NCBI GenBank assembly: GCA_041687755.1
Contig: JBDNJM010000128.1
Location: forward strand, 1 to 58,316
Length of the DNA stretch: 58,316 nucleotides
From: JBDNJM01 sp041687755
GTDB lineage: Bacteria > Planctomycetota > UBA1135 > GCA-002686595
Direction: 5' to 3'
Below the pieces are notes generated by a model. It was not told the DNA's origin. It saw only the letters and a list, made by a program, of their open reading frames with translations, and made no database searches. Position numbers and translations under genes: made by a program. The stretch's first letter is position 1. Each line of letters starts with the position of its first letter. This document shows positions 49,625 through 58,316 of the stretch, piece by piece.

Positions 49625-49983
49625 TCCTCGGGGACAGGAACTTACAGCCCCGAGAAACATTCCGGCCCAGGTGGCGCAGCTCATTGCGACAGGTTCGTGC
49701 TACGCTTGCATACACAGTCAGAGTCCTTCCTTGCCGTGAGCCTGTCAGCAGGAAGAGCCCCCTGGAGTCGCTGACGTTCGAGGCGCGGTCGGGCGGTCCA
49801 GTGCAGTGAGCGACCCCGGCCACAAGACGACTAAGTGCAGTGGCAGGGGGGCCCTGCTCGGCTTGGGTGCCGAGGCCTGGAATCCTGCCCAAGATGGAGG
49901 ACTTCCGGGCAGACTGGGGCAGCCGGGCGTGCCGCCTCGTGCCCGGCTTCGTTCGCCCCTTTCTGCGGAAGCTCGCCTTCGCG
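49625..49983. other. Intergenic region upstream of DUF1800 gene
   Basis: About 360 bases with no supported gene. The DUF1800 frame is open leftwards to 49840, and an ATG at 49894 (before GGAGG-like sequence) would add about 30 residues, but the signal peptide fits better from 49984. No promoter can be named with confidence. Confidence 0.4.
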
Positions 49984-51608
<1,625 letters not shown>

Positions 51609-51609
<1 letters not shown>

Positions 51610-52853
51610 TGGGAGTTCTGCACCTCGATCGCCGCCAGTTCCTGGCCGGGAGCGTCGGTTCGTTTACCAGCGTGGCGCTCGCCGGTTGCTCGGGCGACGC
51701 GGAACCGGTGCGCGTGCCTGCGGCGGCTGCAACGGAGCGGGGTGGCGGACCGGGCCCCTGCCTGGTCCTGATCCAGCTCACGGGCGGCAACGACGGGCAC
51801 AACACGCTGGTGCCCTACACCAACCCGATCTACCACGACAGTCGGCCCAGGCTGGCGTACGCCGAGTCCCAGGTACAGCCGATCAACGAACGTCTGGCGT
51901 TCTCGCCGCAACTGCTTCGGCTCCCGGGGGCCGCGGACCTCGGCAACCTCGGGGCGATCGAAGGCGTTGGGTACCCCGACATCGATCGCTCGCACTTCCG
52001 CTCGACGGACATCTGGCAGACGGCGCGTCGTGCGGGGCGCACGGGGCCGGGCTGGATCGGCCGACTGATGGAGGCGCGGCACGGCGGGCGGACCCTGCCC
52101 GAGCGCGTGATTCACGTGGGCCCCGACCTGCCCTACTCGCTGAAATCGGACGTGCACCGGCCGCTCGCGTTCTGTTCCGAGGACCAGTATCAGTTTCACG
52201 GCGGGGTCGAGGGGGACCTGATCGCGGCCGGTCGCGACGGCTCCCATGCGCCGGGATCGACGCGCGCGCTGCTCGCGGAGCTCGCCGCGCAAGCGGCCGC
52301 ATCGACCGAGAGCGTGCGGCGAGCGCTCGAGGGTTATGAGCCGCGCGTTCCCTATCCGCCCAACGAGATGGGGGGGCAGCTGCGGGCGTGCGCGGCACTG
52401 ATCGAGGCGGGCGTCGGCGCGGAGGTGCTCTCGCTCGAACAGAAGGGCTACGACACCCACGTGTTGCAGCAGGACACGCACCCCCGGCTACTGCTCGAGC
52501 TGGATTCGGCCCTGTCGTCCTTCTTGCGCGACATCGGGGGCCGGCCGAACGCGAGACGCGTGCTCGTCGTCGCCTTCAGTGAGTTCGGCCGGCGCCTCGC
52601 CGAGAATGCTTCGGTCGGGACGGACCACGGTTCGCCGGGCCCGGTCTTGATCGCTGGCCCGGCGGCGCAGCCGGGGCTCCACGGACGCGAAGCCGTGCTC
52701 GAAGAACTCGATGAAGCGGGCGATCCTCTGTTCACGACCGACTTTCGCGCGGTGTACGGGACGATCGCGCGCGACTTGTTCGGAGTGGATCCGGAGGGCG
52801 TCGTCGGTGGACGCTATCAGGGCCTGGAATTCATCCGGCCGCTGCCGGCCTGA
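51609..52853 (+). CDS. DUF1501 family exported protein
   Basis: 414 residues. MGVLHLDRRQFLAGSVGSFT carries a twin-arginine motif (RRQFLAG) and ends SVALAG followed by Cys, so it is a Tat-exported lipoprotein. DUF1501 signatures: LVLIQLTGGNDGHNTLVPYT, DRSHFRSTDIWQTARR, VEGDLIAAGRDGSHAPG, VFVVAF-like RVLVVAFSEFGRRLAENASV and GTDHGSPGPVLIAG. The fold is alkaline-phosphatase-like. The ATG overlaps the DUF1800 stop (TGATG), so translation is coupled. Confidence 0.94.
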
Positions 52854-52986
52854 GCGGGCTCTGGCCGGCGCTGGGAAGCCGCGGCAGGCCTTTCCGCCTC
52901 GAGCGTCTCGTGCCCCAGCCGGTCGAGACCGAATCGTGCGTCCGCCAGGAGGCCCTCGCCTGCGGACAGGCAAACGACCATGTCAT

Positions 52987-53532
52987 TCAGGACTGGCGCA
53001 GCAGGACCCAGGCCAGGCAGCCGGAGAGCGAGTGCAGCTCGTCGTGGTGCGTGCCGGCCGCCTTCTCGATCACGGCGCCCGGGGCAAGTTCTTGACCGCC
53101 GCTGTCAGTGACGTCGCCCTGGAGCAGTACGAAGACTTCCTCGGTGGCGTGGTCGTGAGCTGGGAGCGCGGTCTCTGCGTCGAGGCTGAGCAAGTAGGAC
53201 TGCCAGCCAGGTACGGGGACGGGCAGGACCTTGACGCCCTTCGGAAGGCCGCGGCCGTTGGTCACGGGGGGCGGCGTCGCCGCGGGCTCAAGTTGGGCGG
53301 CGATGCGCTCCCACAGGCGCGACTCGTTGGCCTCGGACGGTTGGGCCAGTTCGTGGAGCAGCTCCGATTCACCTACGTCGCGGCGCAGGGCCTGGGCCAG
53401 CAGGTCGCGGTGCTCGAGCAGCGCCGGCAGTTGTGCGGCGATCTCGGCGAGGCCCAGGCGTCCAGTCCCCAACCCAAGCGCCAGGTCTTTGGCACGTTGT
53501 TCGGCTCCAGCGTTGTCGGAGATGGGCTTCAT
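52987..53532 (-). CDS. Cupin-type (ChrR-like) anti-sigma factor
   Basis: 181 residues. A C-terminal cupin: SYLLSLDAETALPAHDHATE and EEVFVLLQGDVTDSGGQEL with HHDELHSL, containing the H-x-H and E metal ligands. The N-terminal part has helices (LAEIAAQLPALLEHRDLLAQ) but not the H-x3-C-x2-C zinc motif of the classical ChrR anti-sigma domain. It overlaps the sigma gene (ATGA), the usual sigma/anti-sigma arrangement, so it is probably the cognate regulator. Confidence 0.85.
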   Translation of the reverse strand: MKPISDNAGAEQRAKDLALGLGTGRLGLAEIAAQLPALLEHRDLLAQALRRDVGESELLHELAQPSEANESRLWERIAAQLEPAATPPPVTNGRGLPKGVKVLPVPVPGWQSYLLSLDAETALPAHDHATEEVFVLLQGDVTDSGGQELAPGAVIEKAAGTHHDELHSLSGCLAWVLLRQS

Positions 53533-54122
53533 CGGAGGGGCTCGAGCTTCTGGCGCAGGGCTTCGAGGCCGAGGCGGATACGGGTCTTGATTGTGCCGAG
53601 CGGCAGCGCGAGGTGCTCGGCGAGTTCGGAGTGGGAGCGGCCGTCGCGATACGCGCCGAGGAGGGCTTCAGCCTGGGCGGTCGGGAGTTGCTCGACGGCG
53701 TTCCAAAGGCGCGCGGACGTCTCGGCGAGCTGCGCGAACGAGTCGGGGCCCGGAGCGGGGTGGATGCGGTCGGAGGCGGGTTCGATGCCCTCGAGGGGCC
53801 GGCTGCGGGCACGCCGGAGCTGATCGATGCAGCGGTTGCGTGCGATTCGCGCCAGGTAACCCCAGAGGCTGCCGTGGTGGCCGGCGATGCGTTCGGCGTT
53901 GCGCCAGAGCAGGACGAAGGTCTCGGTGACGACGTCCTCGGTCTCGGTGGCGGGGAGGTAGCGCGCCGCAAGATCGAGCAGCGGACGCTCGTAGCGCGCG
54001 ACGAGCGCGCGCATCGCCTCAGGCTGCCCCGCGAGCAAGCCGCTCCGGGCGGCGTCGTCGGGGTGGACGGCTTCTAGGGTCTCAGACTCGAGTCCAGGGG
54101 GTTTTGTGGAGGCGGGATCCAT
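53529..54122 (-). CDS. ECF sigma-70 factor
   Basis: 197 residues, ATG at 54122. Region 2: AMRALVARYERPLLDLAARY, ETEDVVTETFVLLWRNAERI and SLWGYLARIARNRCIDQLRR. Region 4: LPTAQAEALLGAYRDGRSHS and EHLALPLGTIKTRIRLGLEA. Acts with the cupin anti-sigma immediately downstream. The gap upstream to the divergent DUF4331 side is 272 bases and holds nothing else I can name; a self-regulated promoter is expected there. Confidence 0.94.
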   Translation of the reverse strand: MDPASTKPPGLESETLEAVHPDDAARSGLLAGQPEAMRALVARYERPLLDLAARYLPATETEDVVTETFVLLWRNAERIAGHHGSLWGYLARIARNRCIDQLRRARSRPLEGIEPASDRIHPAPGPDSFAQLAETSARLWNAVEQLPTAQAEALLGAYRDGRSHSELAEHLALPLGTIKTRIRLGLEALRQKLEPLR

Positions 54123-54394
54123 GCGGTGTGCGGATGAATCTTCGCCCGCGGTGAGCCGGAGGATGCGGGCGGCCCAATGTTTATTTGGGCCACCCGCGGG
54201 CCAGGCGGGCTCCAGGTGGAGTCGCGCGAGATCTGAGTGGCCGTCCGCGGCCCACGCGATGGCGCTCCGCTCCCCTAGGGCGCGCAGTGGCGCCCCGCCG
54301 TCGCGGGTTAGCACGGCGGCACCGGGGGGCTCTGAGCCACCGCGTGCGACCCGGCTGGGGGTCGAACGCGGTCGTGGGCTGCGGACGAGCTGTA

Positions 54395-55819
54395 TCAGTT
54401 GCTGCCCGAGAGAGGCGTGCGCAGGTACGGGAAGGTCGTGTCGAAGAAGCTCGCGTCCACGAACGCTCCATCGGTAAAGGGCGCGGCCCCGGCGGGCGCG
54501 ACGCTCGCGTCCAGTAGGGCGCCCATCACGACGCGCAGGGAGATGTCGACCACGTCGTCGCCGGGCCGGCGGCCGTTGGGGTAGCCGGCGTTGTCACCAC
54601 CGATCACGCCCAGGTTGTTCTGGGAGTCGGCGGGCGTCACGGGCGTCGTCATGTTCAACCGTTGCATCTCGGCGACCGAGCCGTTGTCGTTGAGCCCGGG
54701 GACGCCGGTCAGGAAGACCTGCACGAGGTCGGCGCGCGGGAACAGGTTGGGCGCTGGCGCGCTCGGGAACAAGATCTCGATCAGCTCGGGCAGGGTCGGG
54801 TTCGTGACGTAGTTGACGAACTGGCCGTCGGCGCTCGGGGGGCTTGCGTTGAACTTGTTCTTGTCGGGCAGTCCGATCACGACCTCGTTGACCAGCGGCA
54901 TGCCGAGGCGCGAGACCTGGACGCGGTCGCCGGAGTTGACGAAGGTCTCCGGCGTGTTGAACGTGGGTGTGTCGCTCTTGATCGACTGGCGCGGCAGGCG
55001 CGCCGTGGTCCAGGCGCCGATCGTCGAGTTCGGCGCGTCGCCGAACAGCGCGATCGGCAGCTCCAGGCAGAACGCGGTGACGTTGGCGTCGGCGAGATCG
55101 TCCTCTTCACCGTCCACCGGCCCCAGGGGGTTGGTGTTGATGAGGTCGAAGGTTTCGCCGAGATTGACGACGAAGGGGTCCTTGCGCTGGCCGACGAAGA
55201 CGCGGCCGGTCAGGCCGTCGGGGAGAGTGAGGTCGTACAGAAACGCGTCCTCGTAGGTCTCGTAGTCGGGGATCGATTTAGAGCCGATGTTGTCCACTGG
55301 CTTCGGGAAGGTCGTCGCGCCGTTCGCCGCGTTGGAGAGTCGGGTTAGCGCGGTCGGGGCACCGACGGGACCCTCGAGCAGGCTGAGGCGAAAGGACTCG
55401 GTGCGGTTCAGTGCCGCGCCGTTGGTGGCGTCGAAGGGCCCGATGTTGATCAGCGGCACGGGCACGCTGATTTCCTGGCCGGGGTTGCCGACCTGCAGGG
55501 CGAAGGACTTGGTGCGCACGCTGGCCTGGAATCGGAAGGTCAGGTCCTCGACCGCGTCGCCGTTTGTGTCGACGTGGAGGTCGTAGAACGCGTCCGGGTC
55601 GAGGGTGAAGTAGTTCGGACCGCCGTAGGCGTCCTGCAGGGGGATGTAGTTCGCGATCAGCGTGACGGTGTCCTCAGCGCCAGGCTCGTAGCTGCGGAAC
55701 ATGTAGAAGTCGGTGGCGTCGACCTTGGGCATTTCGGTGACGAAGGGCGCTTCGCGATGGCTGGAAGCCAGCAGGGAAACGATGGCGGCGGTGCCCGAGA
55801 GGGCGATGGCGGTCCACAT
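54395..55819 (-). CDS. DUF4331 family protein
   Basis: About 474 residues. Start MWTAIALSGTAAIVSLLASS gives a membrane or signal segment; a GTG at 55897 could extend it by 26. DUF4331 pattern: SHREAPFVTEMPKVDATDFY (S-H-R-E-A-P, D-x-T-D-x-Y), PGAEDTVTLIANYIPLQDAY, YDLHVDTNGDAVEDLTFRFQ, RVFVGQRKDPFVVNLGETFD and GRRPGDDVVDISLRVVMGAL. Secreted or periplasmic, function unknown. It often occurs next to ECF sigma loci, as here, though a link is inference. Confidence 0.92.
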   Translation of the reverse strand: MWTAIALSGTAAIVSLLASSHREAPFVTEMPKVDATDFYMFRSYEPGAEDTVTLIANYIPLQDAYGGPNYFTLDPDAFYDLHVDTNGDAVEDLTFRFQASVRTKSFALQVGNPGQEISVPVPLINIGPFDATNGAALNRTESFRLSLLEGPVGAPTALTRLSNAANGATTFPKPVDNIGSKSIPDYETYEDAFLYDLTLPDGLTGRVFVGQRKDPFVVNLGETFDLINTNPLGPVDGEEDDLADANVTAFCLELPIALFGDAPNSTIGAWTTARLPRQSIKSDTPTFNTPETFVNSGDRVQVSRLGMPLVNEVVIGLPDKNKFNASPPSADGQFVNYVTNPTLPELIEILFPSAPAPNLFPRADLVQVFLTGVPGLNDNGSVAEMQRLNMTTPVTPADSQNNLGVIGGDNAGYPNGRRPGDDVVDISLRVVMGALLDASVAPAGAAPFTDGAFVDASFFDTTFPYLRTPLSGSN

Positions 55820-56413
55820 AGCGATCAGGCGCACTTCGGCGCGAGTGGGGAATCGGTTCGTGGCGCGGCCGGAAGGCGGCAGCGCAGGACGAGTCACGAG
55901 CGCGGAGCAGCCGTGGATCTCGGGAACCTCAAGTTCTTGGGCAGCCTCGGCTGCGACACCTCAGATGGTTGAGACGACTCTGGCAGAGCGAGCCACCAGA
56001 GCAGCGCGAGGGGGGTCCTCAAGAGGGGTCCGAGCACACGACTGAGGGTCCTGCTGATGGGGCCTCGATCCCGCCCAGCGACTGGAGGAGCGCGGCGGCG
56101 AACGGCAGCGCCTATTCCCCGGGCAGCTTCACGGCCCCGGGGGGCGACGCCCGCGCGCGGTGTGGGGCGGGTGATGGGGACGCGTCCTCGTTCCGAGGGG
56201 ATCTGGGAAGCGCTCCGGACCCTCCATGAATCTCGGGTCTGGAGTGCCCCAGTCATCTTCGGGGTTTCGGGGTAAGGAACATCGAGGTGGAACCCCTAAC
56301 GCGCTGTGGGTGACCGACAGGGATTGTTCCTGTCAGGCTCCGACTCATGACCTCAGGGGTGCCTCCGACCGCAGGTCGTCTCCAGCTGCCAGCGGCATCA
56401 AACAGACCAAACT
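55820..56413. other. Intergenic region with a degraded DUF456 piece
   Basis: About 590 bases with no intact gene between DUF4331 and the SnoaL-like gene. It holds the DUF456 remnant at 55969-56050. The rest is GC-rich with no further feature that I can see. Confidence 0.45.
55969..56050 (-). pseudogene. Remnant of a DUF456 C-terminus
   Basis: Minus-strand translation TLSRVLGPLLRTPLALLWWL matches the C-terminus of the intact DUF456 protein at 57679 (TLGRVLGTLAKIPIALLVWL), about 13 of 20 residues identical, and the DNA is roughly 70% identical over some 66 bases (gagcac-cgac-gagggtc block). Upstream of this the similarity ends. It is either a decayed partial duplication or a paralog fragment. 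Confidence 0.6.
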
Positions 56414-56767
56414 ATGACTCAAATTCTTGTTCAGCTACGGGCGCTCGACGCCATGATCGCCGAAGGGGCGATCCTCGACTCCCTCGATCTCTTCTTCGAC
56501 GAAGACTGTGTGTTCACCGAGGTGGCGGATGGCTCGAGTCGCCGGAGTCGCGCCGAGCAGCATGCTCACCTGAGCGGGTTCTTCGCATCCTTGAAGGGCT
56601 TCAACGGGGCGACTCTCCACAGCTTCGCCGCGGGCGAGGACACGACGTTCAGCGAGTGGACGTTCGACATGACCGCGGGTGACGGATCCGCGATTCTCTG
56701 GAACGAAATTCTGGTTCGGAAGTGGTCCAACGAAAAGGTCATTGAGGAGAAGTTCTACACTGCTTGA
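56414..56767 (+). CDS. SnoaL-like protein (NTF2 fold)
   Basis: 117 residues. The pattern of an N-terminal helix (MTQILVQLRALDAMIAEGAI), LDLFFDEDCVFTEVADGSSR and LHSFAAGEDTTFSEWTFDMT plus ILVRKWSNEKVIEEKFYT is typical of SnoaL-like NTF2-fold proteins. Single-domain, cytoplasmic, function unknown. Whether it is enzymatic cannot be seen. Confidence 0.8.
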   Translation: MTQILVQLRALDAMIAEGAILDSLDLFFDEDCVFTEVADGSSRRSRAEQHAHLSGFFASLKGFNGATLHSFAAGEDTTFSEWTFDMTAGDGSAILWNEILVRKWSNEKVIEEKFYTA

Positions 56768-56863
56768 TCGCCGCCCAACGCGGCTCCGAGCAGGGCCTCG
56801 GCCTGCTCGGAGTCGCTTCACTCGTCTTTCGCTCTTCGCCGTCGTCGCCTTCCGGTCCGATTC

Positions 56864-57541
56864 ATGCAGCCCGCAAATCAAGTCCGCGCTGAAGCCAGTA
56901 GGAGGCACAGGCCGCCTCTCGTCGTGTGGGCGGCCTCCTCGATAGGCAAGAAGGGAGCCATGGCCGTGACAGGTCTACTGCTACTGGGCTTTCTCGTGTC
57001 CCATGTCGCTGGAAACCTCTTGCTGCTCGTCGATGAGGACGGCGCTGCCTACGACGCGTACGCCGCTCGACTCAGGAGCTACGGCCCGCTGCTCTGGGTC
57101 GCACGGGGCGGACTCGTCGGCTTGTTCGGAGGTCACATACTCCTGGCCCTCCACCTCTGGCGGGGCAACCGTCGAGCGCGCGGCTCGGGTTACGCGGTTC
57201 AAGCTCCGGCCCGGGGTCGCAGCGTCAGTTCCGCGACCATGTTGCTCACAGGTCTGTGCATCCTGGCGTTTCTGCTGATCCACCTCTGGCACTTCTCGTT
57301 CGACGCCAGATTCGTCACGGAAGGTGCAGCCTTCGTGAAGGCGACGCTCACGAGCCCGCTGGTCATTGCGGTCTACGGACTAGGTCTCGTTGCGCTGGGC
57401 TTTCATCTCTGGCATGCGCTCCCGAGTGCAGTTCAGACCCTGGGCTTCGAGCATCCACTGGTTGTCTGGATCTTGAGCTGGGGAGGCCGCGCGGTCGGAG
57501 GAGCAATCCTGCTCGGTTTCTGGTCCATCCTGCTGTTCTAG
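56864..57541 (+). CDS. sdhC: Succinate dehydrogenase cytochrome b558 subunit (SdhC-like)
   Basis: 225 residues, b558-type family. SSIGKKGAMAVTGLLLLGFL followed by VSHVAGNLLLLV is the family's first helix with a haem-ligand His. HILLALHLWRGNRR, FLLIHLWHFSFDARFVTEGA and FHLWHALPSAVQTLGFEH provide further His residues, and five hydrophobic segments are visible. The enzyme anchors SdhAB to the membrane and binds quinone and haem. No sdhA or sdhB follows, since the next gene is on the other strand, so this copy appears orphan in the window. Confidence 0.9.
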   Translation: MQPANQVRAEASRRHRPPLVVWAASSIGKKGAMAVTGLLLLGFLVSHVAGNLLLLVDEDGAAYDAYAARLRSYGPLLWVARGGLVGLFGGHILLALHLWRGNRRARGSGYAVQAPARGRSVSSATMLLTGLCILAFLLIHLWHFSFDARFVTEGAAFVKATLTSPLVIAVYGLGLVALGFHLWHALPSAVQTLGFEHPLVVWILSWGGRAVGGAILLGFWSILLF

Positions 57542-57678
57542 CGCTGACGCCAATGCGGACCTGCGTGCCCCGATTCTGAAGTGCACCGGTCGGCGGAGTG
57601 GGGCTGGGTGCCGGTGCGGTGGGCGAGTCGATCTCGACTTGCTAGGCCGTCCTAGCGGCGGAGGCAGCGCGACGCGCT

Positions 57679-58230
57679 TCAGACGCCCCAGAGGCCGAAG
57701 GCGGCGGCGGTGAGGGCAAGCCAAACCAGCAGCGCGATCGGGATCTTGGCGAGCGTTCCGAGCACGCGACCGAGGGTCGCCCCGGTGGCGGGCTTGAGCG
57801 TGCCCGCCAGGCTGCGCTCGGGGACCGTGAACTCGGCGACCATCGCGCCGACGAAGGTTCCGACCAGGGCGCCGATGAGCGAGCCCACGAGGGGAATTGG
57901 GATCGGCACACCGAGCACGGCGCCGATCAGCCCGCCGACCAGCGAACCCCAGGCCCCGCGGGTGCTGCTGCCGGCGCGCTTGGCGCCCAGCACGCCGGCC
58001 AGGAACTCGAGTAGCTCACCGAACGCGGCGACGCCTGCGGCCGCGGCGAGCAGCGGCCAGGAGAAGGTCGTGGGGTCTTCGCCCGGGAGGTAGAGGCCGT
58101 CGGTGAGCTCGATCAGCGCGGCGACGAGCAGTAGCGCCCAGGTCCCGGGGAGTCCGAGCGCGACCGCCAGGATGCACACCGCGCCGGTGAGGGCGAAGAT
58201 CAACGCGACGGGGTATTGGAGCCATTCCAT
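57679..58230 (-). CDS. DUF456 membrane protein
   Basis: 183 residues, start MEWLQYPVALIFALTGAVCI. Glycine-rich membrane helices (ILAVALGLPGTWALLLVAAL, AWGSLVGGLIGAVLGVPIPI, PLVGSLIGALVGTFVGAMVA) are the mark of DUF456. The central ELLEFLAGVLGAKRAGSSTR loop is also typical. No known function. The C-terminal TLGRVLGTLAKIPIALLVWL has a degraded copy at 55969. Confidence 0.9.
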   Translation of the reverse strand: MEWLQYPVALIFALTGAVCILAVALGLPGTWALLLVAALIELTDGLYLPGEDPTTFSWPLLAAAAGVAAFGELLEFLAGVLGAKRAGSSTRGAWGSLVGGLIGAVLGVPIPIPLVGSLIGALVGTFVGAMVAEFTVPERSLAGTLKPATGATLGRVLGTLAKIPIALLVWLALTAAAFGLWGV

Positions 58231-58257
58231 GGGGGTGCGGCGTCCGGGCGGGGGGAA

Positions 58258-58287
58258 GGATACGGTGCCAGGCACGTTTCCACCGGC
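58258..58287. repeat. REP-like 30-bp dispersed repeat, copy B
   Basis: ggatacggtgccaggcacgt and following bases, 28 of 30 identical to copy A at 22630. It is located upstream of the DUF456 start at the right edge of the window. Confidence 0.7.
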
Positions 58288-58316
58288 TTGGGAGTCATCA
58301 GCCGCAAAGCGGCTGA

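Overview
The window is high-GC bacterial chromosome with short intergenic gaps, several tight or overlapping operons, and no tRNA, rRNA, CRISPR or plasmid signature that I can see. Content points to an uncultured Planctomycetota or a similar lineage: a DUF1800-DUF1501 pair, two alkaline-phosphatase-superfamily sulfatase-like proteins, a HEAT-repeat protein co-transcribed with pseudopilins, an ECF sigma/cupin pair, a DUF4331 protein, and histidine kinases with an HNVGN-type phosphoacceptor box. This placement is inference from gene content, not from a marker gene.

Layout. 1-2000: AT- and poly-G-rich sequence without a recognisable gene, then a class D beta-lactamase broken by two frameshifts. 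2024-4172: a secreted sulfatase and a small membrane protein. 4309-12262: a long minus-strand operon with three pseudopilin/PilX-type proteins, a HEAT-repeat protein, a membrane protein, a CHASE4-like/HAMP histidine kinase, and a receiver fused to a degenerate kinase. 12450-15502: a TRAP transporter with DctP convergent to DctQ-DctM. 15613-19308: a TlpA-type thioredoxin protein and a secreted zinc metalloprotease. 19688-22630: alpha/beta hydrolase, sulfatase-like lipoprotein and MarR regulator, preceded by paired palindromic operator candidates. 22667-30275: Maf, PepN, a GH2-like protein apparently without its catalytic barrel, ComB and a YbaK-type deacylase. 30525-38892: a NUDIX-MBL fusion, an ATPase, a lipoprotein, a DUF2817 peptidase, an M20 amidohydrolase and an unknown protein. 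39005-40016: a mosaic of three gene fragments (IS3 transposase, ApbE, response regulator). 40960-45763: an SbcC/YhaN-like and SbcD/YhaO-like pair. 46107-58230: DUF4198, a triple-repeat secreted protein, the DUF1800/DUF1501 pair, ECF sigma/cupin anti-sigma, DUF4331, SnoaL-like, an orphan SdhC and DUF456.

The most unusual signal is a dispersed repeat family of about 85-165 bp unit length, with four copies (33072, 37164, 40708, and 26347 on the minus strand). Three copies begin exactly at the stop codon of the upstream gene and lie in the sense orientation. The fourth lies inside the ATPase gene and is read through in frame. One copy has expanded a 33-bp core into a minisatellite of about ten units. 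I do not recognise this family. Second-tier observations are the triple gene mosaic, the pseudokinase next to an intact kinase in a pilin operon, and the barrel-less GH2 protein.
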